Below are positions 46,397-56,467 of a DNA stretch of 64,000 nt, in pieces; the first letter of the stretch is position 1; every line of letters begins with the position of its first letter. The notes under the pieces were generated by a model. The model was given only the letters and a program-made list of their open reading frames with translations, did not search any database and was not told where the DNA came from. This stretch comes from Xaviernesmea oryzae (GTDB lineage Bacteria > Pseudomonadota > Alphaproteobacteria > Rhizobiales > Rhizobiaceae): positions 1,822,001-1,886,000 of the forward strand of contig NZ_FXAF01000006.1 of NCBI RefSeq assembly GCF_900177415.1, written 5' to 3'. Made by a program: the position numbers and the translations under genes.

Positions 46397-47878
46397 ATGA
46401 CCGAACTCACCAGCCTCACCATTGCCGAAGCCCGCGAGAAGCTGAAGGCCAAGGAATTCACCTCCGTCGAGCTGACGAAGGCCTATCTCGATGCGATCGA
46501 AGCGGCCAATGGCGTGCTGAACGCCTATGTCGCGGTGACGCCGGAGAAGGCGCTCGAAATGGCGAAGTCCTCCGACGAGCGCCGTGCGGCCGGCCGGGTC
46601 GGCGCATTGGAAGGCATCCCGCTCGGCATCAAGGACCTGTTCGGCACCCGCGACGTCCATACCCAGGCTTGCAGCCACATCCTCGACGGCTTCAAGCCGA
46701 AATACGAATCGACCGTCTCCCAGAACCTCTGGGACGATGGCGCCGTCATGCTCGGCAAGCTCAACATGGACGAGTTCGCCATGGGCTCCTCCAACGAGAC
46801 CTCCCATTACGGCGCCGTGATCAATCCCTGGAAGGCGAAGGGTTCCAACCAGCAGCTCGTGCCGGGCGGCTCTTCGGGCGGTTCGGCTGCCGCCGTTGCC
46901 GCACATCTCTGCGCCGGTGCGACCGCCACCGATACCGGCGGCTCGATCCGCCAGCCGGCCGCCTTCACCGGCACCGTCGGCATCAAGCCGACCTATGGCC
47001 GCTGCTCGCGCTGGGGCATCGTCGCTTTCGCCTCGTCGCTGGACCAGGCCGGCCCGATCGCCCGCGACGTGCGCGATGCCGCGATCATGCTGAAATCCAT
47101 GGCGAGCATCGATCTGAAGGATACCACCTCCGTCGATATTCCGGTGCCGGATTATGAGGCCTCGCTCGGCCAGTCGGTCAAGGGCATGAAGATCGGCATT
47201 CCGAAGGAATACCGCGTCGACGGCATGCCGGAAGAGATCGAGGCGCTCTGGCAACAGGGTATCGCCTGGTTGAAGGACGCCGGCGCCGAGATCGTCGACA
47301 TCACCCTGCCGCACACCAAATATGCGCTCCCGGCCTACTACATCGTGGCCCCCGCGGAGGCCTCGTCGAACCTCGCCCGTTACGACGGCGTGCGCTACGG
47401 CCTGCGCGTCGACGGCAAGGACATCATCGACATGTACGAGAAGACCCGGGCCGCCGGTTTCGGCCAGGAGGTCAAACGCCGCATCATGATCGGCACCTAT
47501 GTGCTCTCGGCCGGTTATTACGACGCCTATTACCTGAGGGCGCAGAAGGTCCGCACCCTCATCAAGCGCGACTTCGAGACCGTCTTCGATGCCGGCGTCG
47601 ATGCGATCCTGACGCCCGCGACCCCGTCGTCGGCCTTCGGGGTTGCCGACGAGAACCTCGCCTCCGATCCGGTCAAGATGTACCTGAACGACATCTTCAC
47701 GGTGACGGTGAACATGGCGGGCCTTCCGGGCATCGCCGTTCCCGCCGGCCTCGACCATAAGGGCCTGCCGCTTGGCTTGCAGCTTATCGGCAAGCCGTTC
47801 GAGGAAGAGACGCTCTTCCGCACCGCTCATGTGATTGAAAAGGCGGCGGGCAGGTTCACGCCGGCCAAGTGGTGGTAA
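46397..47878 (+). CDS. gatA: Aspartyl/glutamyl-tRNA amidotransferase subunit A
   Basis: GatA is the amidase that supplies ammonia from glutamine. The 493-residue product has the amidase triad Lys79 ([10 protein letters not shown]), Ser159 ([11 protein letters not shown]) and Ser183 ([12 protein letters not shown]), matching the S. aureus GatA residues shifted by a few positions. Length is normal. The start ATG 46397 follows GAAGAGACC. The next gene (GNAT) overlaps its 3' end by ten bases. Confidence 0.96.
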   Translation: MTELTSLTIAEAREKLKAKEFTSVELTKAYLDAIEAANGVLNAYVAVTPEKALEMAKSSDERRAAGRVGALEGIPLGIKDLFGTRDVHTQACSHILDGFKPKYESTVSQNLWDDGAVMLGKLNMDEFAMGSSNETSHYGAVINPWKAKGSNQQLVPGGSSGGSAAAVAAHLCAGATATDTGGSIRQPAAFTGTVGIKPTYGRCSRWGIVAFASSLDQAGPIARDVRDAAIMLKSMASIDLKDTTSVDIPVPDYEASLGQSVKGMKIGIPKEYRVDGMPEEIEALWQQGIAWLKDAGAEIVDITLPHTKYALPAYYIVAPAEASSNLARYDGVRYGLRVDGKDIIDMYEKTRAAGFGQEVKRRIMIGTYVLSAGYYDAYYLRAQKVRTLIKRDFETVFDAGVDAILTPATPSSAFGVADENLASDPVKMYLNDIFTVTVNMAGLPGIAVPAGLDHKGLPLGLQLIGKPFEEETLFRTAHVIEKAAGRFTPAKWW

Positions 47879-48363
47879 GCGGGCTTGTCATTCGAAGAAT
47901 GATGACCGCTGATCATGCCGCGGTCGACCGGGTCGGTTTTGCCGCCTGGCAATCCAGCGATGCCTTCAAGGGGATCGACCTCGACAGCGATGTCATCGAG
48001 CGGACGAGGCAGGCTTTTGCCGTCTTTCCCGCAGAGACGGATGCCGAGGTCCATGTCGCCGAACTCGACGGGATCGTCGTCGGATGGGGCGCCCGCGACC
48101 GCGCGCCGGATTATATATCCGACCTCTGGGTCGATCCGGCGCATCAGGGCAGGGGTATCGGCAAGGCGCTCATCGAGCGTCTTTGTGAACGCATCCGGGC
48201 CGACGGTCATGAGAACGTCCGCATCGATACCCAGGGCCGCAATACAGGCGGCATCCGCCTCTACGAGCGTTGCGGCTTCTCGATCACCTGGCGAGGGATC
48301 GAACATTCGAAAAGCATGGGGATCGACCTGGAAAAGGTCCATCTGGAGAAGCCGTTGAGCTGA
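47869..48363 (+). CDS. GNAT-family N-acetyltransferase (paralogue 1)
   Basis: The 164-residue protein has the acetyl-CoA binding A/B motif in [21 protein letters not shown] (about residues 83-103). Its start is GTG at 47869 (or 47872), overlapping gatA; the first ATG (47899) would cut the beta-1 strand LVIRRM. It is clearly related to the GNAT gene at 49272-49781 (shared VGW...ISDxWxDPAxQGxG layout and a common C-terminal tail SIxW...LxKxL). Substrate unknown. Confidence 0.8.
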   Translation: MVVSGLVIRRMMTADHAAVDRVGFAAWQSSDAFKGIDLDSDVIERTRQAFAVFPAETDAEVHVAELDGIVVGWGARDRAPDYISDLWVDPAHQGRGIGKALIERLCERIRADGHENVRIDTQGRNTGGIRLYERCGFSITWRGIEHSKSMGIDLEKVHLEKPLS

Positions 48364-48387
48364 GCGGATGCTGAGGAAGGAGACCTC

Positions 48388-48663
48388 ATGTCGGAACCAG
48401 ATCTTGCGCGATTGATCGAGGCATTCGATCGCCTCGCCGCCGCCGGCTTCGCCATGGGGGCCGATTGGGAGGCAGTCCACGAAATCTGCCAGGCGCATGA
48501 AGGCGAGAAGCCGTTCGACTGGGGTCACGCCCTCTGTCACCGCATCGAAGGCGACGACTGGAATGCCGGTTACTGGTACCGCCGCGCCGGAAAGCCGCGC
48601 CCTTCCGCACCGATTGCCGAGGAGTGGGCCGCGATGAAGGCGGAATTGTCGACACTTATTTGA
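48388..48663 (+). CDS. Conserved hypothetical protein
   Basis: The 91-residue protein has a strong upstream ribosome-binding site (GAAGGAG before ATG 48388). The middle region HEICQAHEGEKPFDWGHALC, then HRIEGDDWNAGYWYRRAGKP is distinctive, with two cysteines and several histidines. I recognise it only as a small protein of unknown function found in bacteria of this kind. It lies 24 bases after the GNAT gene and is likely cotranscribed. Confidence 0.65.
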   Translation: MSEPDLARLIEAFDRLAAAGFAMGADWEAVHEICQAHEGEKPFDWGHALCHRIEGDDWNAGYWYRRAGKPRPSAPIAEEWAAMKAELSTLI

Positions 48664-48733
48664 GCGCACACAGCCAGGGCCTCGTATCGAAGGCCCGCGC
48701 ATCAGAAGCGATGCGCGGCCCGTTTGCAGCGAG

Positions 48734-48991
48734 CTACCTGTTGTCCTGCTCGGCTCTCACCAGCACCAGTCCCCGTTCGGTGATGCGGTAGGGCTTGCCG
48801 CCGGTCGAGCTGATCGCCTTCTTCTGCTTGAGCTTTCGGAAGGTGAGGAGGTCCAATGCGGAGAACACCCAGCCTTCGCGGGTGAAGAGCTGCAGCTTCT
48901 CGATCTTGCGGTTCTCGTCGCGGGTGATCTCTATCCTGCCGCCCTGGGCGAGCAGGTGGAGGATGCGCTGTTCGGCGCGGGAAATATCCAT
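48734..48991 (-). CDS. YjhX family toxin homologue (UPF0386)
   Basis: The 85-residue product aligns over its full length with E. coli YjhX as I know it: SRAEQRILHLLAQGGRI, the middle ..TREGW, then LKQKKAISSTGGKPYRIT and the C-terminal RAEQDNR. In E. coli, YjhX is the topoisomerase I-directed toxin of the YjhX/YjhQ pair, and YjhQ is a GNAT protein. Two related GNAT genes flank this gene (47869 and 49272) but on the opposite strand. No toxin activity is shown. Confidence 0.85.
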   Translation of the reverse strand: MDISRAEQRILHLLAQGGRIEITRDENRKIEKLQLFTREGWVFSALDLLTFRKLKQKKAISSTGGKPYRITERGLVLVRAEQDNR

Positions 48992-49271
48992 GGTTTCGAT
49001 GTCCGGACAAACGCCCGTGGTGGGCGCACAAAAACGTTACCGGCGCTTGCTCAGCGTCGGCGCTCTCGTTTTTGTCTGGGCCGGTGCGCCTGTTCGGGCG
49101 GCCGGCCCCTTACCGGGTCTCTTTCGAAGAGAACATCAAAACTCCATCTATGCAGAATGGGAGCTAGGCGTGTTTTCCCCAGCCGTCAAGCGCTGCAGCG
49201 CAATAGACGATATGTTGTGCTGGTAAATGCCTGAACTCGGTGTTCTACTGGACGCTGCAACAGGGGATGCC

Positions 49272-49781
49272 ATGGCCATCATTCGCAATGCACGCGAAGA
49301 CGAAACGGATTTTTTGAGCGAGGTCGGTTTCCGCGCCTGGGAAAAGGCCATGAATGCCATCGGCGAGATGACCGACATGCGTGCGAGCGCCCGCAGCGCC
49401 TTCCAGAATTTCACGCGGTCGTCCTGGCTCACCGTCACCGTCATCGAGCAGGGCGGCACCGTGGCCGGCTGGGCGGCGCGCGAGAACCTCGACGAGCTGA
49501 TCTCCGATTTCTGGATCGACCCCGCCTTCCAGGGGCAGGGCCTTGGCCGCGCGCTGATCGCCGAGATCGAGGGCGAGATCGTCCGTCAAGGGTTCGAGGT
49601 CGCACGCATCGAGACCCATGCCCAGAATGCCGAAGCGGTCGGCTTCTTCGAAAAGCACGGCTATTCGATCAACTGGCTGTCCGTCGCCTATTCGCCGAAG
49701 ATCGATCGCGACGTGCAGTCGGTGGGGCTTTCCAAGCGGCTGGTGACGGAAGAACCCGAGACTTACGGCCCCGGCTTCTGA
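49272..49781 (+). CDS. GNAT-family N-acetyltransferase (paralogue 2)
   Basis: The 169-residue protein has the GNAT motif ISDFWIDPAFQGQGLGRALIA (about residues 76-96). It is paralogous to the gene at 47869. The start ATG 49272 follows AGGGG; a longer in-frame start at 49227 adds a tail with no family match. It precedes gatB by 87 bases and points the same way. Substrate unknown. Confidence 0.82.
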   Translation: MAIIRNAREDETDFLSEVGFRAWEKAMNAIGEMTDMRASARSAFQNFTRSSWLTVTVIEQGGTVAGWAARENLDELISDFWIDPAFQGQGLGRALIAEIEGEIVRQGFEVARIETHAQNAEAVGFFEKHGYSINWLSVAYSPKIDRDVQSVGLSKRLVTEEPETYGPGF

Positions 49782-49868
49782 CTGGCCAAGGCGTCAGATA
49801 AGCTTGCGCCGCACCACCATTTGTTCTACCTCCAGAAAACCTAATCGAGACCATTCGAAGAGCATCAG

Positions 49869-51371
49869 ATGACCATTGTCGACGTCCGCACGCCCGATCC
49901 GAAACGCTTGATTCCCGGCGCCACAGGCGACTGGGAAGTCATCATCGGCATGGAGGTGCACGCCCAGGTTCTTTCCAATTCCAAGCTCTTTTCCGGCGCT
50001 TCGACCGAATTCGGCAGGCCCGCCAACTCCAACGTCTCGCTCGTCGATGCCGCGATGCCGGGCATGCTGCCGGTCATCAACGAGGAATGCGTGAAGCAGG
50101 CGGTGCGCACCGGCCTCGGCCTGAAGGCGCAGATCAACAACCGTTCGGTCTTTGACCGCAAGAACTATTTCTATCCGGATCTTCCGCAGGGCTATCAGAT
50201 CTCCCAGTACAAGGATCCGATCGTCGGCGAGGGCAAGATCGTGATCTCGCTCGGCCCCGACCGCCAGGGCCAGTTCGAGGATATCGAGATCGGCATCGAG
50301 CGGCTGCATCTCGAACAGGATGCCGGCAAGTCGATGCACGACCAGCATCCGACCATGTCCTATGTGGACCTGAACCGCTCCGGCGTGGCGCTGATGGAGA
50401 TCGTCTCCAAGCCCGATATGCGCTCCTCTGACGAGGCCAAGGCCTATATGACGAAGCTGCGTTCGATCGTGCGCTATCTTGGCACCTGCGACGGCAACAT
50501 GGACGAGGGCTCGATGCGCGCCGATGTGAACGTCTCGGTGCGCCGTCCGGGCGAGGCTTTCGGCACGCGCTGCGAGATCAAGAACGTCAACTCCATCCGC
50601 TTCATCGGGCAGGCGATCGAATTCGAGGCGCGCCGCCAGATCGGCATTCTGGAAGAGGGCGGCGCGATCGACCAGGAGACCCGTCTCTTCGATCCGGGCA
50701 AGGGCGAGACGCGTTCGATGCGCTCCAAGGAAGAGGCGCATGACTACCGTTATTTCCCCGATCCCGATCTCCTGCCGCTCGAATTCGACGATGCCTTCGT
50801 CGAAGAATTGAAGAAGGACCTGCCGGAACTGCCGGACGACAAGAAGGCCCGCTTTGTGCGCGAGCTCGGCCTCTCCGTCTACGACGCCTCGGTCCTGGTT
50901 TCGGAGAAGGCGATCGCCGATTATTTCGAGGCGGTGGCCGAAGGCCGCGACGGCAAGACGGCTGCCAACTGGGTCATCAACGACCTGCTGGGCGCCTTGA
51001 ACAGAACCGGCAAAGACATTGAAGAGACTCCGGTTTCGCCCGCTCAGCTCGGCGGCATCATCGACCTCATCAAGGCCGAGACCATTTCCGGCAAGATCGC
51101 CAAGGACCTCTTCGAGATCGTCTGGAACGAGGGCGGCGATCCGGCCGAAATCGTCGAGGCGCGCGGCATGAAGCAGGTGACCGACACGGGCGCGATCGAA
51201 AAGGCGGTCGACGAGATCATCGCCGCCAATCCGGATCAGGTCGCCAAGGTGAAGGCGAAGCCGACGCTGGCCGGCTGGTTCGTCGGTCAGGTGATGAAGG
51301 CGACGGGCGGCAAGGCCAATCCTCAGGCCGTCCAGGCGCTCGTCAAGGCCAAGCTGGGGATCGAGGAGTAG
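49869..51371 (+). CDS. gatB: Aspartyl/glutamyl-tRNA amidotransferase subunit B
   Basis: GatB binds the misacylated tRNA and makes the activated phosphate intermediate in the GatCAB reaction. The 500-residue product has the GatB start [20 protein letters not shown], the [20 protein letters not shown] block, [15 protein letters not shown], and the C-terminal YqeY-like tail domain. It is 2.0 kb from gatA, with GNAT and YjhX-like genes in between; in rhizobia gatB is often apart from gatCA. Confidence 0.96.
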   Translation: MTIVDVRTPDPKRLIPGATGDWEVIIGMEVHAQVLSNSKLFSGASTEFGRPANSNVSLVDAAMPGMLPVINEECVKQAVRTGLGLKAQINNRSVFDRKNYFYPDLPQGYQISQYKDPIVGEGKIVISLGPDRQGQFEDIEIGIERLHLEQDAGKSMHDQHPTMSYVDLNRSGVALMEIVSKPDMRSSDEAKAYMTKLRSIVRYLGTCDGNMDEGSMRADVNVSVRRPGEAFGTRCEIKNVNSIRFIGQAIEFEARRQIGILEEGGAIDQETRLFDPGKGETRSMRSKEEAHDYRYFPDPDLLPLEFDDAFVEELKKDLPELPDDKKARFVRELGLSVYDASVLVSEKAIADYFEAVAEGRDGKTAANWVINDLLGALNRTGKDIEETPVSPAQLGGIIDLIKAETISGKIAKDLFEIVWNEGGDPAEIVEARGMKQVTDTGAIEKAVDEIIAANPDQVAKVKAKPTLAGWFVGQVMKATGGKANPQAVQALVKAKLGIEE

Positions 51372-51375
51372 ACTT

Positions 51376-51882
51376 ATGGTCTACTTCGTCCGAACCGCCA
51401 GCGAACGTGACGTCGGACAGGTTCGGACCCTGCTGGCGGAGACTTTTCACGCCACCTACGATCCCTTCTACGGCGCGCTCCAGGTGCAGCGGATGATCGA
51501 CGGCTGGAACTCGCCGGCTGCGATCCGCGCGCGAATTCTGAAGAGGGGCGGCGAGTTTCTGGTGGCCGACGACGGCAAGGATATCGGCGGCATCGGTTAT
51601 GCCGCCATGTATCCGAAGATGGCGAAGACCGCGATGCTGCACCAGCTCTACGTCAAGCCGTCCTGTCAGGGCGGGGGCATCGGCCGTGATATCTTCGCCG
51701 AACTCGAAACCTGCTTTCCGGATGCGGAGATCATGCGGGTCGAGGTGGCGCTGCAGAATGTCCGCGCGCTTTCCTTCTATGAGAGACTGGGTTTTTCCGA
51801 GGTAGACCGCATGGAGGAATGGGGCGCGCCCAATTCCGGCCTGCCGGCGATCATTCTGGAGAAGAGATTGTTGGCGCATTAG
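51376..51882 (+). CDS. GNAT-family N-acetyltransferase
   Basis: The 168-residue protein has the GNAT signature LHQLYVKPSCQGGGIGRDIFA (about residues 88-108) and ALSFYERLGFSEVDR near the C-terminus. It begins four bases after the gatB stop and may be cotranscribed with it. It is less like the other GNAT proteins here. Substrate unknown. Confidence 0.8.
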   Translation: MVYFVRTASERDVGQVRTLLAETFHATYDPFYGALQVQRMIDGWNSPAAIRARILKRGGEFLVADDGKDIGGIGYAAMYPKMAKTAMLHQLYVKPSCQGGGIGRDIFAELETCFPDAEIMRVEVALQNVRALSFYERLGFSEVDRMEEWGAPNSGLPAIILEKRLLAH

Positions 51883-51925
51883 CGCATGCCCCCGAAAGCG
51901 GGAACCGGTTCGGGTGACATGCGCT
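51881..51925. repeat. Short palindromic intergenic repeat
   Basis: AGCGCATG (51881-51888) pairs with CATGCGCT (51918-51925), and CCCGAA (51891-51896) with TTCGGG (51909-51914). It is related in style to the palindrome at 13738-13779. It lies between two GNAT genes and begins inside the stop codon region of the first. Confidence 0.65.
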
Positions 51926-51965
51926 GGTGAAAATGTTCAATGCGTGTAAAGGGAGGGGCTTTCGC

Positions 51966-52427
51966 ATGGCTGACATCACGATCCGCAGGGCAAGGGAATC
52001 CGATCTTCATCAACTGATCGCTCTTTTCGCGGCGGACGATATCGGCGGCCATGGCGACACGACGGACCCGGAAGCCTTCGAGAGTTATCTTCGTGCCTTC
52101 CATGTGATCGACGCTTCGCCGAACGAGCAGCTTTTCGTCGCGGAACTGGCCGGCGAGGTCGTCGGCACCTTTCAGATTGTCTTCAACCGCACGCTGACGG
52201 GCAGGGGCTCGCTGTCGATGATCGTCGAGGCGGTGCAGACGCGCGCGGACATGCGGGGCAAGGGCATCGGGGCTGAGATGATAGGCTATGCGATCGAGGA
52301 AGCGAAGCGTCGGGATTGCCGCCTCGTCCAGCTCTCGTCCAATATGGCGCGCATCGATGCGCATCGCTTCTACGAGCGGCTCGGGTTTGCCAAAAGCCAT
52401 TTCGGCTTCAAGATGAAGCTCAAATGA
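51966..52427 (+). CDS. GNAT-family N-acetyltransferase
   Basis: The 153-residue protein has VQTRADMRGKGIGAEMIGYA (about residues 89-108), the acetyl-CoA loop, and RIDAHRFYERLGFAKSHFGF at the C-terminus. GGAGG eight bases before ATG 51966 supports the start. It belongs to a GNAT group common in soil bacteria; the substrate is unknown. Confidence 0.82.
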   Translation: MADITIRRARESDLHQLIALFAADDIGGHGDTTDPEAFESYLRAFHVIDASPNEQLFVAELAGEVVGTFQIVFNRTLTGRGSLSMIVEAVQTRADMRGKGIGAEMIGYAIEEAKRRDCRLVQLSSNMARIDAHRFYERLGFAKSHFGFKMKLK

Positions 52428-52529
52428 CGTGTGCGGCAATGCAGAAACACTGGACATGAGCGGCATCAAGCGGCATAAGCGGATCAGCCCTTCTATGGCC
52501 TTCCTGTTTGCCAAGCCGATGGAAAACCC

Positions 52530-52928
52530 ATGAAAAACCTCCTGCTGCAGATCTTCACCTGGTGGAACGGACAGACGCTCGGTACGCGGTTCTTCACCTG
52601 GCGTTTCGGCAAGAAGGTGGGGGAAGACGAGTTGGGCAACGTCTATTACGAGGGCCCGATGACTTCCTGGGGCAAGCCGAAGCGCTGGGTGATCTACAAG
52701 GATTATGCCGAGGCCTCCGCGATTCCCTCGGGCTGGCACGGCTGGATGCATTACCGCACCGACGTTCCGCCGTCGAAGGAAGACTACAAGGCCCGCGAAT
52801 GGCAGAAGCCGCACAAGCTGAACCTGACCGGCACGCCCTTCGCCTATCGGCCGAAGGGTTCGCTCGCCGCCACCGGCGAACGCCCCCGCGTCACCGGCGA
52901 CTACGACGCCTGGACGCCCGGCAACTGA
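52530..52928 (+). CDS. NADH:ubiquinone oxidoreductase accessory subunit NDUFA12 (B17.2) family
   Basis: NDUFA12 is an accessory subunit of complex I, found in mitochondria and in alphaproteobacteria. The 132-residue product has the family patterns FTWWNGQTLGTRFFTWRFGK, VYYEGPMTSWGKPKRWVIYK, PSGWHGWMHYRTDVPPS and a C-terminal YDAWTPGN. It lies 44 kb from the nuo operon in this window. It is followed by the DUF2155 gene after 64 bases. Confidence 0.9.
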   Translation: MKNLLLQIFTWWNGQTLGTRFFTWRFGKKVGEDELGNVYYEGPMTSWGKPKRWVIYKDYAEASAIPSGWHGWMHYRTDVPPSKEDYKAREWQKPHKLNLTGTPFAYRPKGSLAATGERPRVTGDYDAWTPGN

Positions 52929-52992
52929 CACCTGTTTTGCCACAATCGCACTCTAGGTCCCGACACTGTCTGAAACTGTCGAAACGGGAAGC

Positions 52993-53424
52993 ATGATGGG
53001 GTTGACGAGGGTTTTTCCACGCAAGCGGTTGATCGGCGGCCTGACGATACTGGTTTGCCTTCTTGCCCTGGATGGGGCCACGGCCGCGCGGCTTTCCAAT
53101 CCCGTCGCCGTATTCAAGGGCATAGACAAGATCACCGGCCGCATCACGACATTCGATGTCTATATCGACGAGACCGTGCAGTACGGGGCGCTGCAGGTGA
53201 CGCCGAAGGTCTGCTATTCCCGCGACGAGACGGAAGCCCAGAAGATCGACGGCTTCGTCGAGGTGGACGAAATCACCCTCGATCGCAAGATCCGCCGTAT
53301 CTTCACCGGCTGGATGTTCGCCGACAGCCCCGGCCTGAATGCCGTGGAGCATCCGATCTACGATATCTGGCTGACCGGCTGCAAGCAGAGCTCCGACGTC
53401 CCGCCGCCCAACGCGACCAACTGA
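52993..53424 (+). CDS. DUF2155 domain-containing secreted protein
   Basis: The 143-residue protein has an N-terminal signal sequence (hydrophobic core about residues 13-30, likely cleaved near AARLS) and the DUF2155 region: FKGIDKITGRITTFDVYIDE, CYSRDETEAQKIDGFVEVDE, IFTGWMFADSPGLNAVEHP and the C-terminal cysteine YDIWLTGC. Two cysteines may form a disulfide in the periplasm. Function unknown. It follows NDUFA12, a pair seen in alphaproteobacteria, and converges on aat. Confidence 0.83.
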   Translation: MMGLTRVFPRKRLIGGLTILVCLLALDGATAARLSNPVAVFKGIDKITGRITTFDVYIDETVQYGALQVTPKVCYSRDETEAQKIDGFVEVDEITLDRKIRRIFTGWMFADSPGLNAVEHPIYDIWLTGCKQSSDVPPPNATN

Positions 53425-53428
53425 ACTT

Positions 53429-54046
53429 TCAGAATTGCTTGTGCGGTGAATCGACCGCCGCTCTCAGCAGGGTGAGATAATCGTCCTTCGGGATGTCGAT
53501 CGCGCCGAACGTCTTCAGGTGTTCGGTGGTGAACTGGGTGTCGAGAAGGGTGAAGCCGTTCTTCTTCAAACGATCCACCAGATGCACGAGACAGATTTTC
53601 GAGGCATTGGCACGTCTTGAAAACATGCTCTCGCCGAAGAAGCCCGAGCCGAGCGAAACGCCGTAAAGCCCGCCGACCAGCTCGTCGCCTTCCCAGGCTT
53701 CGACGCTGTGGGCGTGGCCCATCCGGTGCAACTCCGAATAAAGCTTGCGGATGGTGGCGTTGATCCAGGTGCTCGGCCGGTCCTCGGCCGGTTCGGCGCA
53801 AAGTGCGATCACCCGTTCGAAGGCCGTATCGAAGCGAATGTCGAAGGGGCGCTTGCGGACCGCTTTGGCGAGGCTTTTCGAGACATGGAATTGATCGAGC
53901 GGCAGGATGCCGCGCATTTCCGGCTCGACCCAGAAGATTTCCGGGTCGTCGGCGGATTCGGCCATGGGAAAGAGGCCGATGGAATAGGCACGCAACAGGA
54001 TGTCCGGAGTAATCGCCGGATAATATCTGCCGCGCCGCCCTGCCAT
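53429..54046 (-). CDS. aat: Leucyl/phenylalanyl-tRNA-protein transferase
   Basis: Aat adds Leu or Phe to N-terminal Lys/Arg residues for the N-end rule pathway. The 205-residue product has [20 protein letters not shown] (N-terminal family pattern), [42 protein letters not shown], and [20 protein letters not shown]. Length is normal. It is the last gene of the aroQ-accB-accC-aat minus-strand run, nine bases after accC. Confidence 0.94.
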   Translation of the reverse strand: MAGRRGRYYPAITPDILLRAYSIGLFPMAESADDPEIFWVEPEMRGILPLDQFHVSKSLAKAVRKRPFDIRFDTAFERVIALCAEPAEDRPSTWINATIRKLYSELHRMGHAHSVEAWEGDELVGGLYGVSLGSGFFGESMFSRRANASKICLVHLVDRLKKNGFTLLDTQFTTEHLKTFGAIDIPKDDYLTLLRAAVDSPHKQF

Positions 54047-54054
54047 CTAACTCC

Positions 54055-55401
54055 CTAGTGCGTTTTGTCTCCGGCCAGGTAATGTTCCAGCCAGTGGATG
54101 TCGTAGTCGCCGTTGGCAATATCCGGGTTCGAGACGAGGTCCTGGAAAAGCGGCAGCGTCGTCTTGATGCCGTCCACCACGAATTCGTCCAGAACCCGGC
54201 GAAGGCGCATCATGCATTCGACGCGGGTACGTCCGTGCACGATGAGCTTGCCGATCAAGCTATCGTAATAGGGCGGAATGCGATAGCCCGCATAGGCGCC
54301 CGAATCGACGCGCACGCCGAGCCCGCCCGGCGCATGGAAATGCGTGATCGTGCCGGGCGAGGGCACGAAGGTGCGCGGATCCTCGGCATTGATGCGGCAT
54401 TCGATCGCGTGGCCCTGGAAGGTCACGTCTTCCTGCGTCACGGAAAGGCCGCCGCCGGAGGCGACACGGATCTGCTCATGCACGAGGTCGATGCCGGTGA
54501 TCGCCTCGGTGACCGGATGCTCCACCTGCAGGCGGGTGTTCATTTCGATGAAGTAGAACTCGCCGTTCTCGTAGAGGAACTCGATCGTGCCGGCGCCGCG
54601 ATATTTCAGCTTCTTCATCGCGTCGGCGCAGACCTGGCCGATCTTCATGCGCTGCTCGACATTGAGAGCAGGGGAGTTGGCCTCTTCCCAGACCTTCTGG
54701 TGGCGGCGCTGCAGCGAGCAGTCGCGCTCGCCGAGATGGATCGCATTGCCTTCCCCGTCGCCGACCACCTGGATCTCGATATGCCGCGGCTTTTCGAGGT
54801 ATTTCTCCATATAGACGGCCGCGTTGCCGAAGGCGGCTGCGGCTTCCGAACGGGCGGTGTTGAGGGCCTCGTCGAGATCGGCCTCGGTCTTGGCGACCTT
54901 CATGCCGCGTCCGCCGCCGCCGGCCGTCGCCTTGATGAGCACCGGAAAACCGATCTGCCTGGCGGTTTCGAGCGCGTTCTCGGGAAGCACTTCGCCGTCG
55001 GAGCCGGGAACGACCGGAATGCCGAGTTCCATCGCCGTCTGCTTGGCGGTGATCTTGTCGCCCATCAGCCGGATATGCTCGGCGGTCGGGCCGATGAAGG
55101 TGATGCCGTGCGCTTCCAGAATATCGGCGAACTTGGCGTTCTCCGAGAGGAAGCCGTAGCCCGGATGCACGGCGTCGGCCCCGGTGATCTCGCAGGCGGC
55201 GACGATCTGATGTATGTTCAGATAGCTTTCACGCGACGGCGGCGGTCCGATGCAGACGCTCTCGTCGGCGAGGCGCACATGCATGGCATCCGCGTCCGCG
55301 GTGGAATGGACCGCGACCGTCGCAATGCCGAGTTCCTTGCAGGCGCGCAGGACGCGAAGTGCGATCTCGCCGCGATTGGCTATGAGGATCTTGGAAATCA
55401 T
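54055..55401 (-). CDS. accC: Acetyl-CoA carboxylase, biotin carboxylase subunit
   Basis: AccC carboxylates biotin on AccB, the first half of malonyl-CoA synthesis. The 448-residue ATP-grasp protein has [20 protein letters not shown] at the start, the glycine-rich loop [13 protein letters not shown] (about 160-172), [20 protein letters not shown], and [14 protein letters not shown]. It is downstream of accB with five bases between, the usual pairing. Confidence 0.97.
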   Translation of the reverse strand: MISKILIANRGEIALRVLRACKELGIATVAVHSTADADAMHVRLADESVCIGPPPSRESYLNIHQIVAACEITGADAVHPGYGFLSENAKFADILEAHGITFIGPTAEHIRLMGDKITAKQTAMELGIPVVPGSDGEVLPENALETARQIGFPVLIKATAGGGGRGMKVAKTEADLDEALNTARSEAAAAFGNAAVYMEKYLEKPRHIEIQVVGDGEGNAIHLGERDCSLQRRHQKVWEEANSPALNVEQRMKIGQVCADAMKKLKYRGAGTIEFLYENGEFYFIEMNTRLQVEHPVTEAITGIDLVHEQIRVASGGGLSVTQEDVTFQGHAIECRINAEDPRTFVPSPGTITHFHAPGGLGVRVDSGAYAGYRIPPYYDSLIGKLIVHGRTRVECMMRLRRVLDEFVVDGIKTTLPLFQDLVSNPDIANGDYDIHWLEHYLAGDKTH

Positions 55402-55406
55402 GGGCC

Positions 55407-55874
55407 TTACTCGATGACGACGAGCGGCTGGCCATATTCGACGGGCTGCGCGTCATTGACCAGGATATCCGTGATCTTGCCGGACCGGGGCGAGGGGATC
55501 TGGTTCATCGTCTTCATGGCTTCGATGATGAGAAGGGTCTGGCCCTCCTTGATCGTCGCGCCCACTTCGATGAACGGACGTGCGCCTGGCGCCGGGGCGA
55601 GGTAGACGGTGCCGACCATCGGCGCGGTCACGGCATTCTTGTTGTCCTGGGGCGCGGCGGCTGGTGCGGCCGCAGCCGGAGCGGGCGTTGCAGCCGGAGC
55701 AAAGGCGGGAGCCGCAGCGATCGGCGCCTGGACATACTGCGGCGTGCCGGCGCGGGAAACGCGGATGCGCAGATCGTCCTGTTCGACTTCGATCTCGGTG
55801 AGGTCGGTATCGTTGAGGATGTTCGCGAGGTCGCGGATCAGTCCCTTGTCGATCCCGTTCTTCTTCTCAGACAT
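55407..55874 (-). CDS. accB: Biotin carboxyl carrier protein of acetyl-CoA carboxylase
   Basis: AccB carries the biotin that moves CO2 between AccC and the carboxyltransferase. The 155-residue product has an Ala/Pro-rich linker (about residues 50-80) and a C-terminal lipoyl/biotinyl domain with the target lysine in EAMKTMNQI. The protein ligase for it is encoded by birA at 8051. It is between aroQ and accC. Confidence 0.96.
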   Translation of the reverse strand: MSEKKNGIDKGLIRDLANILNDTDLTEIEVEQDDLRIRVSRAGTPQYVQAPIAAAPAFAPAATPAPAAAAPAAAPQDNKNAVTAPMVGTVYLAPAPGARPFIEVGATIKEGQTLLIIEAMKTMNQIPSPRSGKITDILVNDAQPVEYGQPLVVIE

Positions 55875-55902
55875 GGCAAACCCTATTGTTCTGTTTATCT
55901 TG

Positions 55903-56340
55903 TCAGGCGGTAATGGATTTCAAGGCGTGCAGCGCGAGGGTATAGCTCGCGGTGCCAAAACCACAGATCACGCCTTTTGCGGCCGGTGCGATCATCGAAT
56001 GATGGCGGAATTCCTCCCGCGCATGGACATTCGAGATATGGAGCTCGATCACCGGCACGGAAACCGCCTTGATGGCGTCGTGCAATGCGATCGAGGTATG
56101 GGTATAGGCGCCGGCATTGATGGCGACGCCGACGGCTTTGTCGCCGGCCTCGTGAATCCAGTCGATCAGCACGCCTTCATGGTTGCTCTGGCGGAAATCG
56201 ACCGTGAAGCCAAGCTCCCTGCCGGCTGCAATGCACTCGTCCTCGACATCCTTCAGCGTTTTGCCGCCATAGATGCCCGGCTCGCGCTTTCCCAGCATGT
56301 TGAGGTTGGGGCCGTTGAGGACGAAGACCGTCTTGCTCAT
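55903..56340 (-). CDS. aroQ: 3-dehydroquinate dehydratase, type II
   Basis: AroQ catalyses the third step of the shikimate pathway. The 145-residue product has the type II family pattern FVLNGPNLNMLGKREPGIYG (active-site Tyr in the loop), FRQSNHEGVLIDWIHEA, NAGAYTHTSIALHDAI and VIELHISNVHAREEFRHHS. It is upstream of accB with 28 bases between, the usual rhizobial operon. Confidence 0.95.
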   Translation of the reverse strand: MSKTVFVLNGPNLNMLGKREPGIYGGKTLKDVEDECIAAGRELGFTVDFRQSNHEGVLIDWIHEAGDKAVGVAINAGAYTHTSIALHDAIKAVSVPVIELHISNVHAREEFRHHSMIAPAAKGVICGFGTASYTLALHALKSITA

Positions 56341-56467
56341 CAGTGATCTATTGTTCCATCCAGAAATTCAGGGCCACCTATAGACCGGCAGGACGGCAAG
56401 GAAAAGCCCCCGGCTCGCCGAAAGCCGGTGCGTCCACTGCCGAGAGGCGGAGATCGGTGATTGCGGA

